Assembly: GCA_028866715.1 (NCBI GenBank)
Contig: JAGWHO010000004.1
Coordinates: 1-64,000 of the forward strand
DNA from: Microcaldota archaeon
Lineage (GTDB): Archaea > Micrarchaeota > Micrarchaeia > Micrarchaeales > Micrarchaeaceae
Length of the DNA: 64,000 nucleotides
Reading direction: 5' to 3'
Below the pieces are notes generated by a model. The model was not told where the DNA came from. It ran no database searches and was given only the letters and a program-made list of their open reading frames with translations. Position numbers and translations under genes: made by a program. Positions 1 to 7,993 of this stretch are shown piece by piece (position 1 is the stretch's first letter; each line of letters opens with the position of its first letter).

Positions 1-317
1 GTAAAGCACCTATACCTGTTGAGTTAGATTGGTTACCATTCAATATATTACTTGAGGAGTATAAAGCTAATGGGAATCAATACCCATTTTACTCAAAAAC
101 AGCACAATCATTAAATGGCCATGAAGATTTATCTGTAGAGATTACTCAAAATGAGTGGAATGCCTCACGCAAAACAATATTTGCAGAAGCAGTCGAAGAG
201 ATTAACCATTTGAATAATAAAGCTGCGCAGGACAAAGAATTTATTGAAGGTCTAAAGAAGAGGATTTGGGAATCTAATAAGGCTAATTATAGTAAATTGC
301 TAAATATGATTAGTTAA
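1..317 (+). CDS. Unknown protein, C-terminal fragment (5' cut by window edge)
   Basis: An open frame runs from the window edge (first full codon at base 3) to a TAA at 315-317, about 104 residues, so the start lies outside the window. The fragment is rich in Asn, Lys and Glu, ends in a probable helix with many Lys and Asn residues, and has no motif I recognise. Its AT-rich codons (AAT, AAA, TTA, ATT) differ clearly from the genes after base 1048, which prefer AAG, GAG and ATA. It shares this composition with the next gene, so both may be acquired DNA. No function can be assigned. Confidence 0.55.
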   Translation, partial: KAPIPVELDWLPFNILLEEYKANGNQYPFYSKTAQSLNGHEDLSVEITQNEWNASRKTIFAEAVEEINHLNNKAAQDKEFIEGLKKRIWESNKANYSKLLNMIS

Positions 318-374
318 CCTCATTATTGAGAACCTAAGGATGATAATTAATAAGTCGTTGCGAGTCGTGACAGG

Positions 375-1022
375 ATGGAGGGAAAAGGGCTCTATAAGAC
401 GCTTGTTGAATACACACATAGTATAGATCGTTTGTCTCAATTAGGATATTGGGTTACTTTGGATGGTGTTTTTGTATTCACATTAGATTGCTACTCTGAA
501 GCCACACGATGTTATGATGCAGGGATAATCGAATCTTCAATAATAATGTGCAGAAATGCAATAGACTCAGCTATTTTTGAAGGAGTTGTCAAGGAACTAA
601 CACTATCAATCAATTATGCAGCGTGGAACTTTAAGGGTAAGTTTGGATTTAAAGAAGATTGGTGGAAAGAGTGGTTGTGGGCATCATCTGAAAGTAAAGA
701 TAAAGTTCTTACACTTGCCGTATATAAGATGAGACGCATAGGTTGGCTAATTCTCGAGGAAGAAGGCAAGAATAAACAACTTATCTTAAATGAAGACGAA
801 GCTGAAGAGATAAGTAAAATTAGAAGTAAGGGCAACTATTCTGCACATAGGGCAAGTGGTATAACACTTGACTTAGCCAGAGCTTCAAAAGAGAATAAGG
901 CAGATGTAAAAATTAGACATAGCAAGGAACAGGCTATGGTAGTCTTAGAAGAAACTGAAAAGTGGCTTGAGAAGATAATTTATCGATATAATGCTATTTA
1001 TGACAAAGGCCAAATTATATAA
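375..1022 (+). CDS. HEPN/DUF4145-like hypothetical protein
   Basis: The protein has 215 residues and looks all-helical. A segment near residues 52-72 (IIMCRNAIDSAIFEGVV) and a late RSKGNYSAH segment at 150-158 resemble the paired helices of DUF4145/HEPN-like domains, where an Arg-containing helix is followed by an R-x-x-G-N-x-x-x-H-type motif. HEPN folds occur in RNases of toxin-antitoxin and defence systems, but also in proteins without nuclease activity. The strict R-x4-6-H catalytic motif is not clear here. GTGA lies a few bases before the ATG. Composition is AT-rich like the fragment upstream and unlike the chromosome that follows. Defence function is a guess; the domain call is moderate. 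Confidence 0.6.
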   Translation: MEGKGLYKTLVEYTHSIDRLSQLGYWVTLDGVFVFTLDCYSEATRCYDAGIIESSIIMCRNAIDSAIFEGVVKELTLSINYAAWNFKGKFGFKEDWWKEWLWASSESKDKVLTLAVYKMRRIGWLILEEEGKNKQLILNEDEAEEISKIRSKGNYSAHRASGITLDLARASKENKADVKIRHSKEQAMVVLEETEKWLEKIIYRYNAIYDKGQII

Positions 1023-1047
1023 TCTATCCAAAAAGTCTCATTTCTGT

Positions 1048-2148
1048 TCATAAAGTACCCCTTTCTAAACAAAGCTTCAAAGCCCTTACGACACCTTGGA
1101 TCCGTTCAAAAGGCGCGTCAGTCTTTATGCTGGAGCCGTGCATGTGCGTGCCAGAGGCTGAAAACCCCTTCTTTTTGAGGATTTCCACAACCCTTGCCGG
1201 GCTGACCGAACTGACGCGCATCTTGGATGTCATCTCTGGTATCGAGTAGTAGAATGGCGTGTCTATCTCTTCTTTCAATCCGAGCACAAAATCCAGCGCC
1301 TTGCCTGAGAGTTCTCTTTGCATCGAGTTGAGTATGCGCTTGTCGTAAAGGTTGCCGAGCCACATCTTTCCTGCTGTCTCCATGACTGACTTGCATCCTG
1401 GGCACTTGGCCATGTCTGGGAAGAATGCCTTTTCATATGACCATCTCCTGCAGCTGTTGCAGTAGTGCACGTAGCCCAGTTCGTTGAGGCTCTCGTGCGC
1501 CCTTTCAGATCCATGAATCAGCCTGACGAATACCCGCATGTAGTGCATGTACGAGATTGACAGCAAAACCTCAATGCCGAGATCGAACAGGGCAGCGTTC
1601 CTGGCTATATGGCCAATGAGTATCCTTATGCCTGCCTCGTGGCAGAGCTCGTTGTGCAAGGGCCTTGCGTCATAAAGCCTGATGCATGCCTTCGCGTGCG
1701 CGCCGCACAGCACAGCAGTGTCCGTGACAGTCGCCATGAGGTAGCCGTTGCGCTCCGAGACCTTTATCAGGTCCTGCAAGTTTGTCGACACGCCGCCGAA
1801 AGGGTCGAAGTCTATTATGCCGAACTTCTCTCTTGTCGTGTTCGCGAATTCCTGTATGCTCTGATTGAGGCCTTTTGCCTTGACCCTGTTGAATAGAAGG
1901 TTTTTCTTCATTGCTAGAAAGGCATTCCTGTTCATGTCTATGAGCGTTATGTTCCTCGCCTGCACCTGCGTCTCGAGCGCGTATCTTATCCCGCGTATGC
2001 CAGTAGCCGCAGTGGAATCCAGAAGCCTTGTCTTTCTGTCTGCGACGCTTTTCACGAACGCAACGCTCAGATCCCTTGAGAGCGCAGCATTCGGGTTGAG
2101 GAACGCCTTGGTGTAATGCTTTATCCTTGCCCTGCCCTCGCTGTACAT
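1048..2148 (-). CDS. trm1: tRNA (guanine-26 N2)-dimethyltransferase Trm1
   Basis: Trm1 transfers methyl groups from SAM to N2 of G26 in tRNA. At 366 residues this is a normal archaeal size. Visible are the N-terminal FLNPNAALSRDLSV segment, the SAM site DSTAATGIRGIRYALE (about residues 43-58), the catalytic-loop motif IDFDPFGG, and a zinc ribbon made by YCNSC and KCPGC in the C-terminal half. It is the last gene of a minus-strand series (isomerase, aroD, DUF357, trm1), four bases after DUF357. The family assignment is strong. Confidence 0.95.
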   Translation of the reverse strand: MYSEGRARIKHYTKAFLNPNAALSRDLSVAFVKSVADRKTRLLDSTAATGIRGIRYALETQVQARNITLIDMNRNAFLAMKKNLLFNRVKAKGLNQSIQEFANTTREKFGIIDFDPFGGVSTNLQDLIKVSERNGYLMATVTDTAVLCGAHAKACIRLYDARPLHNELCHEAGIRILIGHIARNAALFDLGIEVLLSISYMHYMRVFVRLIHGSERAHESLNELGYVHYCNSCRRWSYEKAFFPDMAKCPGCKSVMETAGKMWLGNLYDKRILNSMQRELSGKALDFVLGLKEEIDTPFYYSIPEMTSKMRVSSVSPARVVEILKKKGFSASGTHMHGSSIKTDAPFERIQGVVRALKLCLERGTL

Positions 2149-2152
2149 CGGA

Positions 2153-2398
2153 TCACTGCTGCGGGTTTATCTCCCGGATCGCGTCGAGCAGGCCGTGCGC
2201 GTAGCTTATGCACGAAAAAGCCGTGAACAAATCGCCTTTGTCGAGGTAGCTCTTGGCGTCCTTCGCGTACATCTTAGAAAGCTCAATGACGCGCTCCTGC
2301 ATCTTGCCTTCGGGCCTTGCGGCGCCTATGTTGTCGTTGAACATGCGTATGTCCTTCTCTATGCGCTTGATGACAGGATTCGCCTCTTCCATGTTCAT
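2153..2398 (-). CDS. DUF357 family protein
   Basis: This 81-residue helical protein matches the archaeal DUF357 family. It has two long helices with a late AFSCISYAHGLLDAIREI segment typical of the family. Function is unknown; the short helical hairpin suggests a protein-binding role. The ATG overlaps the aroD stop codon (ATGA), so the two are translationally coupled, and trm1 follows four bases downstream. A second ATG two codons later (2392) could also be the start. Confidence 0.8.
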   Translation of the reverse strand: MNMEEANPVIKRIEKDIRMFNDNIGAARPEGKMQERVIELSKMYAKDAKSYLDKGDLFTAFSCISYAHGLLDAIREINPQQ

Positions 2399-3285
2399 AT
2401 CCCGCTGAGGAACTCCTTTGCCTCGTCCCTGATGAATCTCTTTAGCATGGGCATGTTATTGTATGTATCGATTGACATGCTTGCCCATGCCTTTGCCAGG
2501 TCCTTCCTCACCCAGTCGGGATCCCTTCTTATCCGTTTCCAGTTCTCCGGGCCGCCTATGTAACTGAATATTTCCTTCATGTCAAGTATGCTTACCTGGT
2601 TGAGGTTGTCCTGCCTTCCGTTCCTTTCAATGGAGCAGTACGCTATCGATCCGCCCACAAAGAGCGAGAGCACCCTTGAGAGCTTTCCGTACGGACCCAT
2701 GCCGAACACTGTGTACGGCTTCCTGTGTATTCTTAGGGACTGCGCGGCCTCGAGCAGCCTGAGCGTGTCGTCGGGAGCCTTTGGGGTGTACACCATCTTT
2801 ATTATGTCATGCGGGAGCGTGTGCATCCTCTCTAGAGTCTCGCGCATCTTCTGAAGGGACGGCATGTTCTGCTCATGTTTCGATATTATTATTCGCGTGT
2901 CGTTCTTTATCGCCGCCTTTATGAGCTCGTCCCTGGTCCTTGTCGGGGCATTCATCGGTATGTCGATGAACTGCGCGCCGTATTCCATGGCGTCTTTTTG
3001 CATCTGGACGCAGGTTTCATCGAATTCCGCGAATTTCCCCCCTTCAGTTCTTATCCTGCATGTAGTCACTACCGGGAGCTCGGACATCTGCACTATATCG
3101 GGTATGCGCTTGCGTTCCGCTATTTTAAGGAAGTCGTTCCTCAGCTCTGCAAGATTCGCCCCGAAGGCCTTTGCTACGCTTATGTCTTTGAGTACGGCCT
3201 CGCCGGTTTCCTTCTTTATTGTCGCTGCTATCTGCGGCTCCGACTTCATTGCCTCGAGGAGATGCCTAGCGCTACGCTTTGCCAT
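2395..3285 (-). CDS. aroD: 3-dehydroquinate dehydratase, type I
   Basis: Type I AroD dehydrates 3-dehydroquinate to 3-dehydroshikimate through a Schiff base. The substrate-binding E-x-R stretch (AELRND, residues 46-51), Arg79, the catalytic His137 (ISKHEQ) and the Schiff-base Lys163 (IIKMVY) are all visible. The conserved LNQVS segment marks the usual end of the enzyme. At 296 residues it is longer than the common 220-250, because about 50 residues follow, rich in Trp, Arg and Lys, which I do not recognise. No other shikimate gene lies in the window. It sits 52 bases after the isomerase gene and overlaps DUF357. Confidence 0.9.
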   Translation of the reverse strand: MAKRSARHLLEAMKSEPQIAATIKKETGEAVLKDISVAKAFGANLAELRNDFLKIAERKRIPDIVQMSELPVVTTCRIRTEGGKFAEFDETCVQMQKDAMEYGAQFIDIPMNAPTRTRDELIKAAIKNDTRIIISKHEQNMPSLQKMRETLERMHTLPHDIIKMVYTPKAPDDTLRLLEAAQSLRIHRKPYTVFGMGPYGKLSRVLSLFVGGSIAYCSIERNGRQDNLNQVSILDMKEIFSYIGGPENWKRIRRDPDWVRKDLAKAWASMSIDTYNNMPMLKRFIRDEAKEFLSGI

Positions 3286-3337
3286 GCATTGGTTTAGGAT
3301 CAGACTATTATAAGGCTTTTGACGGCGTTCGTTGACC

Positions 3338-4441
3338 TCAGTAGCCCTTGCCCATAGCGTCGAGCCGCGACTTCAGCTTGTCTATGGATGGGGTGACAAT
3401 AGGGTTCACGCCGCGGAGTATTGCAACGTAGTATGTAACGTACTCGAGATAGTATATGAGCGAGATGACCTTGCTGAGGTAGCTTGCGCCCTTGTACGGC
3501 GCCTTTATAGGCTCTACTCCCGATTCCTTGAGCAGCTGCTCTATTATGTCGAACCTCACCTTGACCTCTTCCGGATCTTCGTCGAATCTTAGCAGCACCG
3601 GGATTGCCTTGATATGGTGGCCGTCGGATATCCCGTTGGCAGCAAGCGAGCTGGCGGTGTCCCATGCCACAATGGAGTTGTGGCATATCTCAGGAATTTC
3701 ACCGCTGAAGGCGTGTATCTTCGCGTTCTCGTTAAGGGACTGCCTGAACCTCCTGCCTGCGGCTCTTGTAAATCTCGAACCGTAGACTATCGGCATGAAG
3801 AATTCCTCGCCATTGACTATCTTCCTCGCGAGCTCGACAGCGGGATTTGACGCGGAATCGGGATCGCTGCACTCCTTGCTTATCTGCTGCATGCACTCCA
3901 TGGCCTCGAGGGCATCGTTGCTTACATCCAGCATCCTGTTCTGGGAAAACATCTTGAGCAACGGGAATATGAGGCCGGGAAATGACGCCCTCTGAACCTT
4001 CAGCATCTCCGTCTTCATGTGCCTGAAGTTCTTGCTCTGCCTTGCGAACGCCTCCATCTTGCCGCCTGAACTCACGGCAAAGCCCTTTATGCCGGCTTTT
4101 TCGGCCTCGGAGACGAATTTCAGCGTCTCTGCGGTGTTGCCGCTGCAGCTTATGCCTATGACGAGAGCATCCTGCGGAGTTGATTCCGGAAGGTGGTAGT
4201 TGTTTATGACCTCGAATCTTATCTTCGATGCCAGCCTTCTGGCTATATCCGTTATTATGTCAGCCACTATGCCGGAGCCGCCCATGCCCGCCATGACCAC
4301 GTCATGAGGAATTGAGTCGAGCATTATTGTTGTAGTGCCATCCCACGACCTTCTTGCAAGCTCAGGCCATCTGTCGAGATCAGCCTTGAGGTCTGACGGG
4401 TCCACTATGCGTATTCTCTCCGATAAAGTTTGATTATCCAT
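3338..4441 (-). CDS. Bifunctional phosphoglucose/phosphomannose isomerase
   Basis: The 367-residue protein belongs to the archaeal PGI/PMI family, which interconverts glucose-6-P or mannose-6-P with fructose-6-P. Two SIS-type sugar-phosphate sites are visible: MAGMGGSGIVADI near residues 51-63 and the phosphate loop ISCSGNTAET near 98-107. A C-terminal bundle with a conserved His region follows. It is the first gene of the minus-strand series toward trm1. A TATA-like tract at 4487-4495 lies between it and the divergent gene at 4526. The role is likely gluconeogenesis/glycolysis or supply of mannose precursors for glycans. Confidence 0.9.
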   Translation of the reverse strand: MDNQTLSERIRIVDPSDLKADLDRWPELARRSWDGTTTIMLDSIPHDVVMAGMGGSGIVADIITDIARRLASKIRFEVINNYHLPESTPQDALVIGISCSGNTAETLKFVSEAEKAGIKGFAVSSGGKMEAFARQSKNFRHMKTEMLKVQRASFPGLIFPLLKMFSQNRMLDVSNDALEAMECMQQISKECSDPDSASNPAVELARKIVNGEEFFMPIVYGSRFTRAAGRRFRQSLNENAKIHAFSGEIPEICHNSIVAWDTASSLAANGISDGHHIKAIPVLLRFDEDPEEVKVRFDIIEQLLKESGVEPIKAPYKGASYLSKVISLIYYLEYVTYYVAILRGVNPIVTPSIDKLKSRLDAMGKGY

Positions 4442-4486
4442 CTAATCATTGCCCCAGAGGCAGGACATAGGGATTGCTCGCTTTGG

Positions 4487-4495
4487 TTATTTAAG
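4487..4495. promoter_or_regulatory. Shared TATA-like element of a divergent gene pair
   Basis: TTATTTAAG reads as a TATA box on both strands. Its centre is 35 bases before the ATG at 4526 and about 50 bases before the isomerase ATG at 4441. No other AT-rich box is seen in the short gap, so it may serve one or both genes. Confidence 0.4.
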
Positions 4496-4525
4496 CTTTG
4501 TGTGAGATGCATTACCGGTGTAGGA

Positions 4526-5125
4526 ATGGCAGAGCTTTGGAGCGATTATACGGACATGCTGATAAGCGGCATGGACAGGCAGATGAACACTAAGTTCAAG
4601 GTCTCTTTAAGGGATCTTCTCACTGACCCGAGCAGGTACGCGTCGCAGCAGAACATACAGATTACGGTCGGCAACATAAAGGAAGAGGTGAACAGGCAGA
4701 TTGACGCGAGGATAGCGGCGATGGGCGACGCGGCAAAGGCGCTTGAGGACGCCGCCGCAAAGGCAGATTCGCTTACAGGGCAGATATCGCAGAGCATAAA
4801 CGTCCAGGCAAGGCAGAACAGGGTGCCGGTCATAAAGCCTGTAGCAGTTGACAGGGACGTTACAAGGGAAGAGCGCATATATGTGGATAGCGCGAATGCG
4901 GACGTCTCGTCGCTCATAGAGAAGCTCGTCTCAACATCAACGCTTGTTGCAGACACTACAACAGCATACAAGAACTACCGCATCGGGGAGTGGCTGTTCA
5001 GCGGGCAAAAGAACTATGTGATGCGGGTCTACCTTCCCAGGAACGGCGTTGTATCGCTTGAGGCGAGCAGGGGCGAGCTGACAACCCTGCTTGACGCAGC
5101 AGCGGATTTCCTCAAGGGTGTGTGA
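4526..5125 (+). CDS. Coiled-coil hypothetical protein
   Basis: This 199-residue soluble protein has no recognised family. Residues about 45-95 are rich in Ala, Glu, Lys, Gln and Asp and look like a coiled coil. The C-terminal half (from about 130) looks alpha/beta, with IGEWLFSGQKNYVMRVYLP. An upstream in-frame start (4430) would run through the promoter and overlap the divergent isomerase, so ATG 4526, 35 bases after a TATA-like box, is preferred. The Fap7-like kinase starts 16 bases after its stop and is probably in the same transcript. Confidence 0.7.
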   Translation: MAELWSDYTDMLISGMDRQMNTKFKVSLRDLLTDPSRYASQQNIQITVGNIKEEVNRQIDARIAAMGDAAKALEDAAAKADSLTGQISQSINVQARQNRVPVIKPVAVDRDVTREERIYVDSANADVSSLIEKLVSTSTLVADTTTAYKNYRIGEWLFSGQKNYVMRVYLPRNGVVSLEASRGELTTLLDAAADFLKGV

Positions 5126-5141
5126 CATAGCAAGGCTGGTG

Positions 5142-5702
5142 ATGGCAGTCACTGGCACCCCGGGCTCAGGGAAGAGCCGCTTCGCTAAGAGGCTTGCCAA
5201 GGGCATAAAAGATTCGGAGGTAATCGAACTGAGCTACGTTGTGGAAAAGTACAAGCTCTATTCATCTAAGGACAGATACGGCTCCAAGATAATAAAGACT
5301 GAAGGATTGAGCAACACGGTTAAGAGGCTGGTAAGGGAAGAAAAAGGCGTCGCCATAATAGTGGGCCATCTCTTTCCCGAACTTCGTGTAATGGCGGACA
5401 TCACTCTTGTGACAAGGGCAGGGCTGGCAACGCTCGCGAAGAGGCTTGAGGAACGCGGTTACCAGAAGGGCAAGATAAGCGAGAACCTCGTATCAGAAGC
5501 ATTGGATTACTGCGGGCAGAATTCGAAAAGATTCTCCAGAGAGATCTATGAGGTAGAATCAGACAGGGAAAAGGCGTCTGCCCTCAGGTATGCCATAGCG
5601 AGGGCAAGCGGCAGGAAGGCCAAGAGACCCGTGAGCAGGGAGATAGAGAAGATAGCGGATATCGCAAAGCTTGCGAAAGGGGGCAATCCCTACGGGTTAT
5701 AG
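5142..5702 (+). CDS. Adenylate kinase 6/Fap7-like NTPase
   Basis: The 186-residue P-loop protein opens with MAVTGTPGSGKS, a Walker A motif at residues 4-11. It also has the family pattern GHL (a Walker B-like segment) and RGYQKGKISENLVSEALD, the lid and helix that typify archaeal AK6/Fap7 proteins. Members act as NMP kinases/ATPases; the eukaryotic Fap7 helps mature 18S rRNA with Rps14. The start at 5142 places the P-loop at the N-terminus as in the family. The C-terminal 25 residues are Lys/Arg-rich. It converges on the CCA enzyme with a 6-base overlap. Confidence 0.8.
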   Translation: MAVTGTPGSGKSRFAKRLAKGIKDSEVIELSYVVEKYKLYSSKDRYGSKIIKTEGLSNTVKRLVREEKGVAIIVGHLFPELRVMADITLVTRAGLATLAKRLEERGYQKGKISENLVSEALDYCGQNSKRFSREIYEVESDREKASALRYAIARASGRKAKRPVSREIEKIADIAKLAKGGNPYGL

Positions 5703-7121
5703 AGAGACGTTTATGCTGTAAGCCTGGTATATCATCTTGGCAATGCCCTCTGATGTGCTGTTCACGAAGAGCTTTGTGCGCCTCTTGTCAAGGTATGAGG
5801 GGAAGTCTACGCCCTTTGGGGTTAACGCATGCCTCAGCAGTTGCTCGGCTGTCGTAAATTTCGGCTTCTCTGTGCTCCTTATGCTATCGCCTGAAAGCGC
5901 GAAGAACAGCGAATTGCTGTGGGACTTCATGAACCGTTCTGCCGCCTCACCCATTATGACGCTAGGTCCTTTTGTTATGCACGACCTTATCGTCAGGTCC
6001 TTGACTACGAAGAACGCGATGACCGCTTCATTGTCCGCCATGTTCTGCGCCGACAGCGTAGGGCAGAAGCCGTGATGGGTCAGCGTGTCGTTGAGCTTCA
6101 GCCTCAGCCTCTTCACCTGCTGCCATATTATGTCTTCTGCGATTTCGTCTGTCTTGAAGTGCAGGACAAACATGTCAGTTCCAAGGTCTTTCGAGAGTTT
6201 GCTTAGCTTGGCCCTGGCGCCTATGTCGGAATAGCCGTGGCCGAAGAAGCTCTTGTCATTAGGGTTCTTTATCAGCTCGCGGCAGGCAAGGACAAGCCTT
6301 GCGAGCGATTCATCTGATACGCTTGCGGCAACGTTCCTGTTCTCGTCTACAGGGTCTATGACCACGAAATCCTTTCCGAATCTTTCTGAATACTTCTTGA
6401 CGTTCGCAGAGCCTTTGCCAAACTCGGGCTGCAGGCTGGTCATGTCGAGCGCAAGCGGCAGCTTCAGATTCGCGAACGCAGCTAGCAATCGCTCGAACGA
6501 CTTGTAATGGTATATCAGCAGTTCGCAGAGATACCCTGAGAAGCCCTCTATCCTGGCCTCGGCGCCGTATATGTGCCTCGAGTTAAGGAACGTTTTTAGA
6601 ATTCTGACATCGTCGCGCTGCTTCGATGTCAGGTTTGAAATGACGAAATCGTTGTGGAGCTGCGTCCTGTCAACAGCCGTGCTTCTTTCCTTTATGTCCC
6701 TTATCTTATATGCCGGGACGATCTCAACGTCGAGCGCAAGCTTGGAAAACTTTATCTTCGTGTACGGATGTTCTGCATAGTTCATCGAGTAGGTATCTCC
6801 GGCCTTCTTGTCTATTATCTTCTTGGCGATCTCAAGGCCTTTCTTCTCTATCTCTTTCTCATCCATCTTCCTCGGGAATAGCAGGAAGATGTCAACGTCG
6901 GATGAGCCCCTTATCTGCGTGCCCCTTGCGACCGATCCGGCAACCAGTATCTCGACGTTCTTTGGCGTCACCTTCTTGAGCTTCCCGACGACCTCGTTGA
7001 TGGATCTGGTAGTTGCCTTTATCTCTTCAGGGTTAGGCTTGACGTCGTTGAGCACCCTCTCGAGTAGCTTTGCGAGCCTGGGAAGCGCGCTCTTTTCTAT
7101 GCCGTATCTTTGTTCAGCCAT
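5697..7121 (-). CDS. cca: CCA-adding enzyme (archaeal class I tRNA nucleotidyltransferase)
   Basis: This enzyme adds CCA to tRNA 3' ends. The 474-residue protein has the class I nucleotidyltransferase signature GSVARGT..GSSDVDIF near residues 62-80, a third catalytic Asp in KLALDVEIVPAYK, and the archaeal central and tail domains. The ATG at 7121 gives MAEQRYGI; an in-frame TTG at 7130 is less likely. It is needed here because the tRNA genes in this window do not encode CCA. It is divergent from the tRNA-Ala gene. Confidence 0.95.
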   Translation of the reverse strand: MAEQRYGIEKSALPRLAKLLERVLNDVKPNPEEIKATTRSINEVVGKLKKVTPKNVEILVAGSVARGTQIRGSSDVDIFLLFPRKMDEKEIEKKGLEIAKKIIDKKAGDTYSMNYAEHPYTKIKFSKLALDVEIVPAYKIRDIKERSTAVDRTQLHNDFVISNLTSKQRDDVRILKTFLNSRHIYGAEARIEGFSGYLCELLIYHYKSFERLLAAFANLKLPLALDMTSLQPEFGKGSANVKKYSERFGKDFVVIDPVDENRNVAASVSDESLARLVLACRELIKNPNDKSFFGHGYSDIGARAKLSKLSKDLGTDMFVLHFKTDEIAEDIIWQQVKRLRLKLNDTLTHHGFCPTLSAQNMADNEAVIAFFVVKDLTIRSCITKGPSVIMGEAAERFMKSHSNSLFFALSGDSIRSTEKPKFTTAEQLLRHALTPKGVDFPSYLDKRRTKLFVNSTSEGIAKMIYQAYSINVSL

Positions 7122-7155
7122 CGTGCCCAACCGACGAGCTATATATCAATAGCAA

Positions 7156-7165
7156 TTAATATAAA
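7156..7165 (+). promoter_or_regulatory. TATA box of the tRNA-Ala gene
   Basis: TTAATATAAA is centred about 32 bases before the tRNA 5' end. A second AT-rich box at 7179-7187 (CTATATAAG) is too close to start the tRNA transcript and may belong to the divergent CCA-enzyme gene. Confidence 0.45.
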
Positions 7166-7192
7166 CGCTAATCCGCATCTATATAAGCGCGG

Positions 7193-7264
7193 GGGCTCTT
7201 AGCTCAGGAGTAGAGCGCGACGTTCGCAACGTCGAGGCCGCGGGTGCGAATCCCGCAGAGTCCA
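7193..7264 (+). tRNA. tRNA-Ala (CGC)
   Basis: All four arms fold. The acceptor stem GGGCTCT pairs with AGAGTCC and contains the G3:U70 wobble that marks tRNA-Ala. The D stem is GCTC/GAGC, the anticodon stem CGACG/CGTCG with loop TTCGCAA (anticodon CGC, codon GCG), and the T stem GCGGG/CCCGC with loop TGCGAAT. The discriminator is A and no CCA is encoded. The next coding start lies only 12 bases downstream. Confidence 0.95.
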
Positions 7265-7276
7265 CTCAGTGTGTCG

Positions 7277-7513
7277 ATGAGAATTAGTCTAAGGGTAATA
7301 CCGAATTCTAAATCAGAGGGCCTGCAGAAATTAGGGGCGCGTAGCTACAGGATTAAAGTAAGAGAGAAGGCGTTTGAGGGGCGCGCTAATGCTGCAGTGG
7401 TAGAGTTGCTCTCCCATCATTTCAAGGTTAAGAGATCCGAGGTTTCAATAATAAAGGGCCTGGCTGCCAGGGATAAAATAATAGAGATCAAGGGGTTAGA
7501 GGATGAGGTTTAA
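7277..7513 (+). CDS. DUF167 family protein
   Basis: A 78-residue YggU/DUF167-type protein: a small alpha/beta fold with the conserved pattern VREKAFEGRANAAVVELL followed by a basic strand and an EVSIIKGLAARDK loop. Function is unknown. The ATG at 7277 fits the family N-terminus (MRISLRVIPNSKSEG). The gene follows the tRNA-Ala 3' end by 12 bases without room for a promoter, so it is probably made from the tRNA transcript. The next gene overlaps its last 11 bases. Confidence 0.85.
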   Translation: MRISLRVIPNSKSEGLQKLGARSYRIKVREKAFEGRANAAVVELLSHHFKVKRSEVSIIKGLAARDKIIEIKGLEDEV

Positions 7514-7991
7514 AGTAAAGCAGTTTACCGTGACAGCTATGCTCTCTATTTTTGTGATAGGGGTTCTCTTTTCACTCCTGTTGCTTACTACACAGAACTA
7601 TGGGCCCCATATCTACGAGACAATAACAATAAACTCGAAAACTTTCAACATCACCGCGCTTGCGCTGAACGAGTCACAGTGGCAGAAAGGGCTGATGAAC
7701 GCCACAGTCACGAATAGCACTTTGATACTCTTCGAGTTCAACCAGACAGCGGATTGGCCATTTTGGATGTATAATACATACACAAATCTGGATATGCTTT
7801 GGATTAACTACAGCTATTCATCTGGTTCAGGGAATGTTATATACATCGTTAAGAACGCGACGAGCTGCTTCGTTGCCTCTAAATGTCAGATATACGATCC
7901 GCACAACGCTGCTAATTTCGTCCTCGAAGCGAAGGCAGGCTTCGCAAACAGGAACAACATAGGTGTAGGCAACAGCGTTGTGCTAAGATGA
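7503..7991 (+). CDS. Membrane-anchored DUF192 protein
   Basis: The 162-residue protein begins with a transmembrane helix (about residues 9-28) followed by a DUF192 domain outside the cell. Family landmarks are the W-x-x-GLM segment near residue 59, then WPFWMYNT, LDMLWINYSY and a late ANFVLEAKAGF segment. The extracellular part carries several N-x-S/T sequons. Function of DUF192 is unknown. The ATG overlaps the end of the DUF167 gene, so the pair is coupled; it converges with the AlkD-like gene two bases away. Confidence 0.85.
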   Translation: MRFKVKQFTVTAMLSIFVIGVLFSLLLLTTQNYGPHIYETITINSKTFNITALALNESQWQKGLMNATVTNSTLILFEFNQTADWPFWMYNTYTNLDMLWINYSYSSGSGNVIYIVKNATSCFVASKCQIYDPHNAANFVLEAKAGFANRNNIGVGNSVVLR

Positions 7992-7993
7992 GG

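Noticed and set aside
7179-7187. TATA-like CTATATAAG just before the tRNA-Ala
   Set aside because: As a tRNA promoter it would start transcription inside the tRNA; the box at 7156-7165 has the right distance.
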